Source of the DNA: Pirellulales bacterium
Lineage (GTDB): Bacteria; Planctomycetota; Planctomycetia; Pirellulales; DATAWG01
Direction: 5' to 3'
Assembly (NCBI GenBank): GCA_035939775.1
Contig: DASZFO010000353.1
Location: 1 to 64,000, forward strand
Length of the DNA stretch: 64,000 bases
The position numbers and the translations under genes were made by a program. Below, one piece after another: positions 43,051 through 52,084 of the stretch (position 1 is the stretch's first letter; each line of letters begins with the position of its first letter). The notes below the pieces were generated by a model that was given only the letters and a program-made list of their open reading frames with translations, was not told the DNA's origin and did no database searches.

Positions 43051-44319
43051 ATGCGACGGGTCGCGATCATCGCCATTCTGGCATCGTCAGGTCTCGCAGT
43101 TTGGTCTTTCGAGCGCTCGGCCAGCGGCTGCGGCGATCCGAAGGAATTGCTCCAAAGTATGGCGACAAACGCCGTCTCCGATGACCCGACGGTTGCGGAG
43201 CCGGCGATTCGGCTGTTGCGAACGCAAGGCCCCGCCGGTTTGCAAGCGTTGCTGACAACGCATGCCGAGATGATTACGAAGCACACCGCGATGCAGGGCC
43301 TCGTGATCGCATCCTCGGCCGCGAAGCATGATCCTGACCCCGACGAACTCGCCTGGCAACGCTTGCGGACAGCCCTCGATCAGGTGAGCGGTCAGCGCGA
43401 TTGCCACGCCTCGCGCCTGTTCTGGTACACCGACTTCGACGAAGCGAAGGCCGCTGCCAAGCGCGAAGGGAAGCCGCTTCTTTCGCTCCGCTTGCTCGGC
43501 AAGCTCACCGACGAATACAGTTGCGCCAACAGCCGCTTCTTCCGCACGACGCTTTACGCCAATGCCGAAATCAGCGAGGCGCTCCGCGATCGCTTCATAC
43601 TGCATTGGAAATCTGTGCGGCCGGTTCCGAAGGTGACGATCGATTTCGGCGACGGTCGGAAGCTCGAGCGGACGCTCACCGGCAACAGCATCCATTACGT
43701 GCTCGATTCCGACGGCCGGATCATCGATGCCCTGCCGGGACTGTATGGACCGAAGGCATTCCTACGTGAGTTAGAGCGGGCTGAAAAGACGGCGAAGCAG
43801 GCGGCCGGCATGTCGGCCGGCGAGCGAGAAAGCTTCTTAGCCAGTTATCATCGCGATCGTGCGGCGGCAATCGAGACGGCTTACCAGCAGGATCTCAAGA
43901 CGCTGGGTGTCGCTCAGGCCACCACCGACGACATTTGGAACCGCATCGCCCAATTGCACGCTGGCGACTCCCAGTTGGACGCCGCCAGCCTGGCCTTGAT
44001 CCGCAGCCAGCATCCGGCTGCCGCCAAAGCCGCGCGTTTGGCGATTTCCAAGATGGTGGTCGAGGACCCGCTGGTGCGGATGGTCCGTAATTTCCAGGGT
44101 TCAATCGGAGTCGATACCGCGCGAAACGAGTACCTGTTCCATCGACAAATCCATCAATGGCTGGCCGCCGGGACAACGGCGGAGATCGACGCTTTCAACG
44201 ATCGCGTCTACGCCGAATTGTTCCTCACCCCGCGCTCCGATCCATGGCTCGGTCTGATGCCGGCCGACACGTACACGGCGCTTGAGAACAATGGCGTAAA
44301 GCAGGCGACGAACGACTGA
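43051..44319 (+). CDS. Exported thioredoxin-fold-like protein without CxxC
   Basis: A 422-residue protein with a signal segment (RRVAIIAILASSGLAVWSF) and an AAAGGAG ribosome site. After an N-terminal helical part with HEAT-like character (AEPAIRLLRTQGPAGLQALL), a thioredoxin-like domain appears: FWYTDFDEAKAAAKREGKPL, then the segment aligned with the active site reads LTDEYSCANSRF, with one Cys and no CxxC, and IHYVLDSDGRIIDALPGLYG. The C-terminal third is helical. It is unlikely to be a dithiol oxidoreductase. I do not know its function. Monocistronic. Confidence 0.68.
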   Translation: MRRVAIIAILASSGLAVWSFERSASGCGDPKELLQSMATNAVSDDPTVAEPAIRLLRTQGPAGLQALLTTHAEMITKHTAMQGLVIASSAAKHDPDPDELAWQRLRTALDQVSGQRDCHASRLFWYTDFDEAKAAAKREGKPLLSLRLLGKLTDEYSCANSRFFRTTLYANAEISEALRDRFILHWKSVRPVPKVTIDFGDGRKLERTLTGNSIHYVLDSDGRIIDALPGLYGPKAFLRELERAEKTAKQAAGMSAGERESFLASYHRDRAAAIETAYQQDLKTLGVAQATTDDIWNRIAQLHAGDSQLDAASLALIRSQHPAAAKAARLAISKMVVEDPLVRMVRNFQGSIGVDTARNEYLFHRQIHQWLAAGTTAEIDAFNDRVYAELFLTPRSDPWLGLMPADTYTALENNGVKQATND

Positions 44320-44392
44320 TCGGCTGCCATCAGTGGCCAGAACCTGACTCCGCACGTTCCGCCGCATTTGATGCTCGCAATGGGCGAGACCA

Positions 44393-46657
44393 TTAATTCG
44401 CTCTGCTGCCCATCCGCCGTCTCCGTTGATGCAATCGCCCGCCGAGCGCAATGCCGCCAATTGCGAGAAGAATCAGGCTGGACGGCTCCGGGACGGCCGC
44501 GAATTGGCTGTTGTGATTCACCACCGCCCAGACCATGTGATGGGCCACGTCGACGCCGTAGCTGCCGAGAAAGTTTCCGACATTGGAATCGGTGATTGAG
44601 TTTGCAGAAGCAAAAGCATCCCAAGAGCTTTGGACATTCTGAAACACATCGCCATGCAGCCCGCTCCCGAAATTTCCAGCCGTCGCGTCCTCCCAGAGCC
44701 CAAACGGCTGATTCTGGCTCGTATCAAGCCAGCCGAGCAGAAGCAATCCCTCGGCCGCCAGCGTGCTCTCATCTCCGGCCAGCGCGCCTGGAATGTACGT
44801 CATCTGCAAGGCAAACGGATCGGTCTGCACATGAGTCCCCGAGATCGGCGACATATGGGTCAGATTCAACACATCACTCGCAACGCTTGATCTATCGCCA
44901 ATGTTAACCGCGCGCCACTGCATCTCGACGCTGCCAAAGCCCGAACTGCTCCGACCGGCGCGCAGATCAGCGCTCGTACCCATCGCAGGCCCAATGGCGG
45001 TTGACCCGATACCTGCGTACGACCCGCGAAGCCCCACACCGCAGATCAACGCCGCGGTTGAGAAATCGGTGCCCGCCGAAATGAAGGTGGTGGCTGAGCC
45101 ATTTTTGGCAAGAGTGCATTCGAGTGTCCCGCGCTCGACGGTTGTCGTTGCGGCGTACGCTCCCGCAATCGATTCGCTCGCTGGACCCGTCTTGACCAGA
45201 GCGATCGTGCCCGCACCTGTCGAATTACTGCCGATAATTCCGCTATAAGAGGCAGTTCCGGGCTCTTCGGTGTCGATTGTCAAGGTGGCCAAAGTGCCAG
45301 GTTTGTTGTTCACGACTGTGATCGAACTCAAGTCACTGGTCATATCTCCAACACCGACCGAGACGCCGTTCAAGTCAAGAATTCCGCTGTTCCTGATATA
45401 GAGTGTTCCTGTTCGGCTGCCTAGAGTTCCAGCCCCATCGAGCTTTACGGTGCCGCCATCGATGGTCGTCCAGCCGCTATACGAATTCGCGCCGCTTAAG
45501 GTCATGACTCCACTTCCGAGCTTTTTTAACCCGCCAAACCCGCTCAACGCGCCGCTGTAGGTTGTGCTGGCGCCGTTGCCGCCTACGTCGAGAGTAATAC
45601 CGACAGTGGTGCCGAAGCCGCCGTCAACATTGAGCGAGATATCACCGGTGCCCGCCAGCGCTCCGATCGTCACATCGCTGCTGGGAATTTGGTTGAATGC
45701 GAGCCCGTCTTCGCTATTGCAAACGACGGTGCTGCTGAAAAGCGGAGACGCGCTAGTGGTCAGGAGCAGCGTGCCTCCAAGGATAGTTGTCTGGCCCGTG
45801 TATGTGTTGGGTGCGCTGAGCGTCAGCGTTCCGGTGCCGACCTTGGTCAGCGAGCCGGCACCGCTCAGCGTTCCACCATACGAAGTATCGGCGTTGTTAT
45901 TGCCAACGCGTAGATTGATCGCCGATCCAAGTTTGTCGGTCAGTGACAAGTTGTATGCGCCCGACAACCCACCCAGCGTAAAGGTGCCGATGGAGCCGCC
46001 GAAGATTAGAGTGTTGCTGTTGACTTGGGAGAGCGTGCTGTTCTGCAAAGCAAGTCCATTACTAAGCTGAAGAAAGCCTCCCTCGACATACGTTGGTCCT
46101 GAAAGCGTGTTGGCTCCGGTGAGCGTCAAAGTGCCAGTACCGCTCGTCGTGAAGAATCCCTCGGAGCCGGCGAGGATCGCACTGATTGTTGCGGTTTGGT
46201 TTTTGACTTGAATTAGCGGGCCGCCTGACGAGGATGCCAGCGTGAGAGTGTTCAGCGGATTCCCGTTATTGTCGAGCGTCCAATTATTTGACGGAGTTGT
46301 GTCGCCAAACCTCAAAAAACCTACCGCTCGTGGAGTGTCAAGGTGGACTGTGTTGTCGACCGTAATGTTGAGAGTGCTAAAGTCCGCTGTGGCGTCTGTC
46401 CCGTCGGCGATGATTCCGCCCGACCAATTCCCAGGTTTTGACCAGAGCCCGCCCGACGTCGTGTCGGTCCAAGTGCCACTCGTGCCGGCGACGCCGCTCG
46501 TCGCGGTGAAGCCGAGAAGAAGAGCGATCAAGAAGGCGCAGTGGCTGCGTCGCGCGGCGAGACGGAACCGCCGGGGCGAATAGAGGCGCGGCGAAACAAA
46601 ACGCCGCTGGCAATCTTCGGGGGTCGTGCGGCGGATTGGAATCTTGATTGGAATCAT
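44393..46657 (-). CDS. Autotransporter-associated beta-strand repeat protein with PEP-CTERM
   Basis: A 754-residue surface protein. A signal peptide region (HCAFLIALLLGFTATSGVAG) is followed by repeats of the autotransporter-associated beta-strand type, marked by GTGTLTLTGANTLSGPTYVE, GTGTLTLSAPNTYTGQTTIL and SGVMTLSGANSYSGWTTIDG, which build a right-handed beta helix. The C terminus is a PEP-CTERM sorting signal: VPEPSSL, a hydrophobic helix (ILLAIGGIALGG) and RRRR. PEP-CTERM proteins are cleaved by an exosortase, not encoded here. The N terminus has about 35 extra residues of uncertain start. Likely exported, perhaps to the cell surface or extracellular matrix. Confidence 0.9.
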   Translation of the reverse strand: MIPIKIPIRRTTPEDCQRRFVSPRLYSPRRFRLAARRSHCAFLIALLLGFTATSGVAGTSGTWTDTTSGGLWSKPGNWSGGIIADGTDATADFSTLNITVDNTVHLDTPRAVGFLRFGDTTPSNNWTLDNNGNPLNTLTLASSSGGPLIQVKNQTATISAILAGSEGFFTTSGTGTLTLTGANTLSGPTYVEGGFLQLSNGLALQNSTLSQVNSNTLIFGGSIGTFTLGGLSGAYNLSLTDKLGSAINLRVGNNNADTSYGGTLSGAGSLTKVGTGTLTLSAPNTYTGQTTILGGTLLLTTSASPLFSSTVVCNSEDGLAFNQIPSSDVTIGALAGTGDISLNVDGGFGTTVGITLDVGGNGASTTYSGALSGFGGLKKLGSGVMTLSGANSYSGWTTIDGGTVKLDGAGTLGSRTGTLYIRNSGILDLNGVSVGVGDMTSDLSSITVVNNKPGTLATLTIDTEEPGTASYSGIIGSNSTGAGTIALVKTGPASESIAGAYAATTTVERGTLECTLAKNGSATTFISAGTDFSTAALICGVGLRGSYAGIGSTAIGPAMGTSADLRAGRSSSGFGSVEMQWRAVNIGDRSSVASDVLNLTHMSPISGTHVQTDPFALQMTYIPGALAGDESTLAAEGLLLLGWLDTSQNQPFGLWEDATAGNFGSGLHGDVFQNVQSSWDAFASANSITDSNVGNFLGSYGVDVAHHMVWAVVNHNSQFAAVPEPSSLILLAIGGIALGGRLHQRRRRMGSRAN

Positions 46658-46949
46658 TAACGACTGTTGCGGGAATTGGTGTCCGGTGACTCACGACGGT
46701 CAATATCCGGTCGTCAGGCAAAAGGCGACGTCCGATCCCCAAAATAGTCATGCTCAACGGCGAATGCAAGCGCGGGCACCACACCGGCACTGTTTTGAGC
46801 GGAGTCTCGCGCTGATGCCGGCACGTGCGACGAATGATCGGCAACTCATCGACCCGGCCCACCGACTTCGGGACAGCCAACAAAAACAATCCCGTGAATC
46901 CCGTCGAGATTTTTCTGACAGGATTTTGAGGATTTGTGCGCGAAAAGAC

Positions 46950-46979
46950 GAGCCGGAGAGACTCGCGTCTCACCGGCTC
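46950..46979 (-). terminator. Probable terminator hairpin after BI-1 gene
   Basis: GAGCCGG and CCGGCTC enclosing GAGAC and GTCTC with one mismatched A on each side and a TCGC loop. On the minus strand it is followed by GTCTTTTCG. It lies about 90 bases past the stop of the minus-strand Bax-inhibitor-like gene (47068), the expected place for its terminator. The remainder of the 410-base gap 46658-47067 shows no gene. Confidence 0.55.
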
Positions 46980-47067
46980 TTCTGATGGCATTCGGATCGG
47001 TTTGGAATCGCCCTCACTCCATTTCGACAAGCTCATGGCAGGCCGGCGATGGAGCAAGGCGGAACGG

Positions 47068-47787
47068 CTAGCGGCGGTTCAATTGCATCAAGAGCCGCAG
47101 CACGTAGTAGAAGAGCAATGCCACAGAGGCGAACAGGGCGAGCGAGGCTGCTACGTGTTGGCCGATCCGATAATGGTGCATTACGTTCGACGTGTCGTAC
47201 AGGATGTATCCGCAGGCGAAGGCGATCATCGCCACGCTGAACGGAATCCCCAGCGCGTGATTGCTGAACACGGCCCAAGCTACAAGCACCAGCGATGCCA
47301 GGCCCATCAGCATCAGGATCGTGCGCAGGTACGAGAAGTCGTGGCCGGTGACGAACACGATCATCGTCAGTCCGCCGAACATCACGGCCGTGATCATCCC
47401 GGCCTGCGGAATCACGCCCGGATAGAAGCGATCGGCAATGAGCAAGATCGGCAAGAAGACGATCGATTCGGCGACGACGTAGAGCCCGAGCCCGGCGTAT
47501 TGCTTTGAGACTGAAGTGGCAGACTGGGCCCAGCTCGACGCCAAGTAACTGATGCCGATGAACAGGGCCATGACGATCAGCCAGCTATAACGCTGGGCGA
47601 GCATCAAATCGACTATTTGCGCGCCGATCGGTAGATTGAGCAAGATTGCTTCGATGCCGATAAAGGCGAGCACGGCTCCGCCGAGGTGCAGATAGGTCTT
47701 GCGGATGAAGTCGGTGCGCTCATCGACCGCCGCGTTGGCCGCGATCGTGCCCCAAGATGACTGGTACGGGTTCTCGGAATAACTCAT
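47068..47787 (-). CDS. Bax inhibitor-1/YccA family membrane protein (copy 1)
   Basis: A 239-residue protein with seven membrane segments. The N terminus NPYQSSWGTIAANAAVDERT precedes FIRKTYLHLGGAVLAFIGIE; IPQAGMITAVMFGGLTMIVF is one helix with the conserved AAxxFGG-like core, and the last part is CGYILYDTSNVMHHY with the conserved Asp used in the di-aspartyl pH sensor of BI-1 homologues. Bacterial members (YccA, BsYetJ) include a calcium leak channel and an FtsH modulator. A paralogue lies upstream at 48023, separated by repeat copy D. Confidence 0.9.
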   Translation of the reverse strand: MSYSENPYQSSWGTIAANAAVDERTDFIRKTYLHLGGAVLAFIGIEAILLNLPIGAQIVDLMLAQRYSWLIVMALFIGISYLASSWAQSATSVSKQYAGLGLYVVAESIVFLPILLIADRFYPGVIPQAGMITAVMFGGLTMIVFVTGHDFSYLRTILMLMGLASLVLVAWAVFSNHALGIPFSVAMIAFACGYILYDTSNVMHHYRIGQHVAASLALFASVALLFYYVLRLLMQLNRR

Positions 47788-47871
47788 GGCCTTGGGCCTC
47801 CCAATAATTTGATCGTTGCTGACGGTCTTACAATATCATACCTCAAACTGGCTGCCAAGAAGGGCTTGTGA

Positions 47872-47986
47872 GCACCTAACAAATCCGGCTGGGAGAAGGG
47901 GACAGTCCCGGTTTTGCTGCCGACCGTTGCGGCGATGGTGCCCGCTCCGCAAAAAGGGGACAGTCCCCGCCGGATTCGTTAGGCGC
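47872..47986. repeat. GGGGACAGTCCCC repeat, copy D (long-centre type)
   Basis: About 115 bases: arms CACCTAACAAATCCGGC and GCCGGATTCGTTAGGCG, GGGGACAGTCCC cores, and a longer centre containing GCGGCGATGGTGCCCGC shared with copy F. It lies between the two tandem Bax-inhibitor genes. Confidence 0.85.
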
Positions 47987-48022
47987 TCTGAATAGCGACA
48001 GCGGGTGCCCCGTCCCGCATTT

Positions 48023-48739
48023 TCATCGGCGACTCAAGCGGAATTGGAGCAAGTCCCAAAGTAGCAGCGCGACCGAGGCGAGCAGGGCCAGCGAGGCTGC
48101 CGTATATTGCCAGAGGTGAAACTCGTACATGACTCTCGACGTTGTGTACAGCATGTAAGCGCCGGCCAGGCCGATGATCGCCACGACGACGGGAATTGCG
48201 AGCGGATGACTCGTCGAAGCGCCCCAGGCGATAATCAAGAGCCCAGCCAGCCCGCCGAACAACTGGAGAAGTCGCCGTAGGATGAAACTCTGGGCCGTCA
48301 CGAGCACGATCGACGTCAGCCCGCCGAACATCACGGCCGCGATCATTCCAATCTGCGGAAGCACGCGATCCGGACCGATCCGCTCGACGACCAGCAGCAA
48401 CGGCATAAAAACGACGGCCTGCGCGACGATGTAAAATGCCAGCCCGGCGTATTGCATCGGGACCGTCTTGGCCGATTCCGCCCAATAGTCTCCGAAATGG
48501 CCAACCGCGACGAACAGCACGATCACGACAAGCCAACAATAAGGGGCGGCGAGCATCAGGTCCGCCAACGACGGCCCGAACGGAACTTGCAACAGGATCG
48601 CCTCAACGCCAATCAAGGCAAACACGCCGCCGCAGATGTGCAGGTAGCACTTACGAACGAAGCCGGCCCGCTCGTCGGCCGTCGCATAGGCCGCCGAAAT
48701 TGCCCCAGCCAATGGATCCGGATTCTCGGAAAAGCTCAT
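48023..48739 (-). CDS. Bax inhibitor-1/YccA family membrane protein (copy 2)
   Basis: A 238-residue paralogue of the protein at 47068, similar over its length: NPDPLAGAISAAYATADERA, FVRKCYLHICGGVFALIGVE, IGMIAAVMFGGLTSIVLVTA and AGAYMLYTTSRVMYEFHLWQ. In the C-terminal motif the Asp of LYDTSNVM in the first copy is Thr (LYTTSRVM), so the pH-sensing aspartate is lost here. The tandem arrangement indicates duplication followed by divergence; copy D of the repeat lies between the two genes. Confidence 0.9.
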   Translation of the reverse strand: MSFSENPDPLAGAISAAYATADERAGFVRKCYLHICGGVFALIGVEAILLQVPFGPSLADLMLAAPYCWLVVIVLFVAVGHFGDYWAESAKTVPMQYAGLAFYIVAQAVVFMPLLLVVERIGPDRVLPQIGMIAAVMFGGLTSIVLVTAQSFILRRLLQLFGGLAGLLIIAWGASTSHPLAIPVVVAIIGLAGAYMLYTTSRVMYEFHLWQYTAASLALLASVALLLWDLLQFRLSRR

Positions 48740-48789
48740 GCGGTCGATTCGCGAACTTGGTTCAATGTTATTGCATCATAACATGAGTG

Positions 48790-48846
48790 TGCCTGACAAG
48801 TCTGGCGGGGGAGAGGGGGACAGTCCCCGGCGGATTTGTAAGGCGG
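48790..48846. repeat. GGGGACAGTCCCC repeat, copy E (half)
   Basis: A short copy with a single core (GGGGGACAGTCCCC) flanked by GCCTGACAAGTCTGGC and GGCGGATTTGTAAGGCG. It lies upstream of the second Bax-inhibitor gene, so that gene is bracketed by copies D and E. Confidence 0.7.
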
Positions 48847-48953
48847 TCTTCGAAACGGGTTTCGCGGCAACCGCCGCCCGCATAGAATCAGGAGTTCGCC
48901 GTCCGGAGATTCGGCACGAGGGTTCTGCCCGTTCTCATCCAAAAAGGCGGCGA

Positions 48954-49026
<73 letters not shown>

Positions 49027-49339
49027 ATGCCCTAGGAATCACTCCTGGCCGCTTTTTGCTCAGCACCACCGACCTTGCGCATCCCTTGATCGGTCGTGTT
49101 GCCGAGAATCTTATCCAGGCCAATCGAAATCATTTTCCTACCGCGGATTCCAGTAACCCACTGGAGTCCTTCGTCTTAGACTTGACTGCGGGCGAGCCGA
49201 ATCAGGCACGGAACGCGGTGCAGCAAGTTATGGAACGCGATATGCGGCGCCGTGATTGGCGGCAAAGCAGGTAGCCATTGCGTATTTACCGAGCTACCTC
49301 TCGCTTGATGCCGTAAGAACGAGAAGAAGGAGAACCATC
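49027..49339. other. Intergenic, no gene seen
   Basis: 313 bases between tRNA-Lys and the PDZ gene. A 90-codon frame starting inside the tRNA is not credible as a gene. No palindrome or promoter stands out; the PDZ gene promoter is expected here. Confidence 0.5.
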
Positions 49340-50383
49340 ATGAGAGAGTTTCTATCCGTCGGTCGAGCGTTGATTGTGGCAGCGGTTGGTATGGCTCTAC
49401 TCCTGGGGCGCGTGAGCGCCGCCGATCCGCCGGCAAATCCGCCCAAGGACGTCCCGCCAAAGGGCGCCGCGCCAAAAGATGTCGCGCCCAAGAACGCGGC
49501 TCCCAAGGAGGCTAATCCGCAACCCAGCAACAAGGATTCAAAGGACGCCGCACCGCGCGAGCCCGCGAAGAACCCGCGCGATGTGACTCCGGCCCCGCGG
49601 GAGACCAACCCGGCGCTTCGTGAAAAAGCGCAGAATCCTAAGGACACGGCTCCGCGCGAGACGACGCCAGCCCCGCGCGAGACGAGCCCTACTTCTCGCG
49701 ATCGCGAAGCGATACCCGCTCCGGGCAGCACCGATCGGCGCAACGCCGACCAACGATCGACCGCTCGAGACGTGCACCGGCAAGCTCACCGATCCGATCG
49801 TGATTTGGGGATCACATTCGGTCGCGTCACCGAGCGCGGGCTGGCCGTTTCCGATTTGGCGAAGACCAGTATGCTTTTTAAAGCAGGCCTGCGCCCTGGA
49901 GATTTCATCATTTCAGTGAACGGCCATCGACTTGCGCGGCCGGATGATTTCGATCAGTTTGTTTATGGCATGAACAACGATGAGCGAATCACGGTGGTCG
50001 TCTGGCGAGACGGGCGCGAGGAGGTCGTTTACCTGGAACCAAGCATTTTCTACGTCGATGAGGTGTATGACGACGATTTCGCCTACTTCGGCGTGGTGTT
50101 CGACGACCGCTATCCCGATCGGCTGATTGTCCGCCGTGTCTATCCCGACACGCCGGCATTTCTGGCGGGGTTGCGGGAAGGAGACGTGATCACCACCTGG
50201 CACGGAGAGCGGATCACCAATCTGGCCGACTTCGGGCGAATCCTGCACCGCATCGAGCCGGGAACCGTGGACTTTGAATATATGCGCGAATCCAAGCCGA
50301 TGCGGGCCGACGCCAAATTGGGCCGCCGCGAGGGGGTGAGCAGCGCGACCCGCCCCGAGCCGCCGGCTCGTGCACCGCGCTAG
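49340..50383 (+). CDS. Exported protein with two PDZ domains
   Basis: A 347-residue protein. Signal peptide MREFLSVGRALIVAAVGMAL (cleavage near VSAADPP), then about 110 residues of Pro/Ala/Lys-rich low-complexity sequence with repeated KDVAPKNAAPKEANP- and PRETTPAPRE-like units. Two PDZ domains follow: the first has AGLRPGDFIISVNGHRL, the second AGLREGDVITTWHGERI. No protease domain is present, unlike DegP/HtrA, so it is probably an adaptor or scaffold in the periplasm. Start at ATG 49340 with AAGGAG. Monocistronic. Confidence 0.8.
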   Translation: MREFLSVGRALIVAAVGMALLLGRVSAADPPANPPKDVPPKGAAPKDVAPKNAAPKEANPQPSNKDSKDAAPREPAKNPRDVTPAPRETNPALREKAQNPKDTAPRETTPAPRETSPTSRDREAIPAPGSTDRRNADQRSTARDVHRQAHRSDRDLGITFGRVTERGLAVSDLAKTSMLFKAGLRPGDFIISVNGHRLARPDDFDQFVYGMNNDERITVVVWRDGREEVVYLEPSIFYVDEVYDDDFAYFGVVFDDRYPDRLIVRRVYPDTPAFLAGLREGDVITTWHGERITNLADFGRILHRIEPGTVDFEYMRESKPMRADAKLGRREGVSSATRPEPPARAPR

Positions 50384-50413
50384 TAGAGCATCAATGCTGA
50401 ATTGACGGGTACC

Positions 50414-50512
50414 ATGGCCACTGCCCTGAGTGGCCATGCCTCGTTACGTCTCATACCCACGCCGAGCCGTGGGCATGGGTGCCCAAGAGGGGACGCTGCA
50501 TCGCGTCCCCTC
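50414..50512. repeat. Cluster of three perfect palindromes
   Basis: Three hairpins in a row within 99 bases: ATGGCCACT/AGTGGCCAT (50414-50437, loop GCCCTG), CCCACG/CGTGGG (50456-50473, loop CCGAGC) and GAGGGGACGC/GCGTCCCCTC (50487-50512, loop TGCATC). They fill the gap between the PDZ gene and the next exported-protein gene and look like a composite REP/BIME-type element. Confidence 0.75.
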
Positions 50513-50688
50513 TCCATAAGACCGGCCGAGCAAGGGCCGAAGCCGGCGATCTCTCGCGTCTCTCGCGACCAATTCGTGCAATCCGTCCCGGCGACCGTTA
50601 TAATGGTCTTGGGATCAGGGCAATTCAAGATTCATGGCTCACTCGCCATTCTTTTCGCCGGATTTCTGGCATCAAGAGGAGGAGTCAC

Positions 50689-51861
50689 GTGAGACTCGCG
50701 ACGCGTTCTTTGCTCATTGGCTTGCTGCTGACCTGGCTGGTCGTGCCCGCGAGGCTGGCTTCCGCTGACGACAAAAAGCCCGACAACCAAAAGCCCGTCG
50801 ACCAGATCGCAACCGAAACGAACCGCGCGGATCCTGCGAAGCCCGCCGCGAAGCCGAGCCCGGCGACGGCTGATGCGTCGAGGCTGGGCGGCGATGCGCC
50901 GCTCGACGCCGCCGATCCCGAGTCGCTCCGCATGCATTTGATGGATGGCTCGGTGATCACCGGCCGGCTGTCGCTCAAAGACCTGTCGATCGAAACGAAG
51001 TTTGGGATGCTTAACGTTCCCGTGGCGAAGATTCTCAGCTTCACCCCCGGGCTCGCCAGCCATCCGACGCTGGCCAAGCAAATCGCCGGCTGGATCGAAG
51101 ACCTCGGCTCGGGCACGTTTAACGATCGCGAGGCCGCCCAGCAGGCGCTCATGAAATTGGGACCCCCGGTGCGGGCGGAACTCGAACGCCGCCGCGACGA
51201 TTCCGACGCCGAGCGCCGCACCCGAGTGCGAGCAATACTTAGCGAATTCGAGCAGGCGCAAGATGACGCCGACGATTCGCCGAACGACAAGCCAAACTCC
51301 GGCGCCGCCGCCTATATCCCAGACGACACGGTCGTGACCACGGAGTTTACAATCGTCGGCCGGATCGTGCCGCAATCGTTCGCGATCAGCAGCTTATACG
51401 GGCCACTGACAATCAAGCTGGCCGATGTTCGCCACATCGACCGCGATGTGGCAAAGAAAGAGGAGCTGCCGGTTAATTTCACCGTCAATAGCTCTCACAT
51501 GGTGCACAACGGCACGCTGAACACGAACATTCGCCTCGAACGCGGCGACACGGTGACCGTGTCCGCCACGGGATCGATTGCCATGACTCCCTGGGGCGCT
51601 CAGGCGATGAGCACGCCCGACGGGGGAACTGCCGGGGCGAACTTCGGCATATTTGCAAGCCCCAAGGCGCAGATTCCGGTCGGAGCGTTGATCGGAAAGA
51701 TCGGCAACGGCGAAGACTATTTCAAGATCGGCAGCCACCTCACATTCACGGCGGAAAAAACCGGTCAATTCCATTTGGCCATCGCGATGCGCCCAGAGCA
51801 GGCCGGCAGCGATTTTCCCGGCCAATACCGGGTGAAGGTTCACGTGCAGCGAAAGCAATAG
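50689..51861 (+). CDS. Exported protein of unknown function
   Basis: A 390-residue protein from GTG 50689 with an AGAGGAGG ribosome site. The signal peptide is RLATRSLLIGLLLTWLVVPA, followed by a Lys/Pro/Ala-rich linker. The middle has RMHLMDGSVITGRLSLKDLS and EFTIVGRIVPQSFAISSLYG, which look like two copies of a small beta module, separated by a helical region (TFNDREAAQQALMKLGPPVR). The C-terminal 110 residues form a beta domain with HMVHNGTLNTNIRLERGDTV and QIPVGALIGKIGNG, resembling lectin-like PA-IL/LecA-type modules. Function unknown; probably a secreted or periplasmic binding protein. Confidence 0.72.
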   Translation: MRLATRSLLIGLLLTWLVVPARLASADDKKPDNQKPVDQIATETNRADPAKPAAKPSPATADASRLGGDAPLDAADPESLRMHLMDGSVITGRLSLKDLSIETKFGMLNVPVAKILSFTPGLASHPTLAKQIAGWIEDLGSGTFNDREAAQQALMKLGPPVRAELERRRDDSDAERRTRVRAILSEFEQAQDDADDSPNDKPNSGAAAYIPDDTVVTTEFTIVGRIVPQSFAISSLYGPLTIKLADVRHIDRDVAKKEELPVNFTVNSSHMVHNGTLNTNIRLERGDTVTVSATGSIAMTPWGAQAMSTPDGGTAGANFGIFASPKAQIPVGALIGKIGNGEDYFKIGSHLTFTAEKTGQFHLAIAMRPEQAGSDFPGQYRVKVHVQRKQ

Positions 51862-51889
51862 TAAGCACGAAGTACGAAGTACGAACGGG
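51862..51889. repeat. AGTACGAA direct repeats
   Basis: CACGAAGTACGAAGTACGAA lies just after the stop of the gene ending at 51861. The same motif occurs at 62060-62092 inside the flagellar operon. Low-complexity direct repeats, function unknown. Confidence 0.6.
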
Positions 51890-51892
51890 AAA

Positions 51893-51981
51893 CCCACTCC
51901 CCTTGGGAGAGGGCGGGGTGAGGGTTGAGCGTCCTTGGCAATTTCCCTCACCCCAGCCCTCTCCCATAGGGAGAGGGAGCG
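51893..51981. repeat. GAGAGGG/CCCTCTC inverted repeat
   Basis: Complementary blocks (GGGAGAGGGCGGGGTGAGGG and CCCTCACCCCAGCCCTCTCC) plus a further CCCATAGGGAGAGGGAG form an interrupted hairpin of about 89 bases. This 'CCCTCACCCC..CCCTCTCCC' repeat type is widespread in bacterial genomes. It lies between two exported-protein genes. Confidence 0.75.
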
Positions 51982-52084
51982 ATGCGGCGGCGATTTGACC
52001 TGTTCTGAAATGCGACCTAGGCTTGCGAGGACGCTGTAATTGGCGTCCTCTTTCTTTTTTTTGATCGCACTTCGGGTGATTCGC

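Noticed and set aside
44393-46657. Possible tandem DNA repeat or CRISPR-like periodicity
   Set aside because: The periodicity is protein-level (beta-strand repeats) with varied DNA; there are no identical direct repeats with uniform spacers. No CRISPR array was seen anywhere in the window.
46626-46985. 119-codon plus-strand frame in the gap between the PEP-CTERM and BI-1 genes
   Set aside because: No ribosome site, composition unlike the neighbours, and it runs through the terminator hairpin at 46950-46979.
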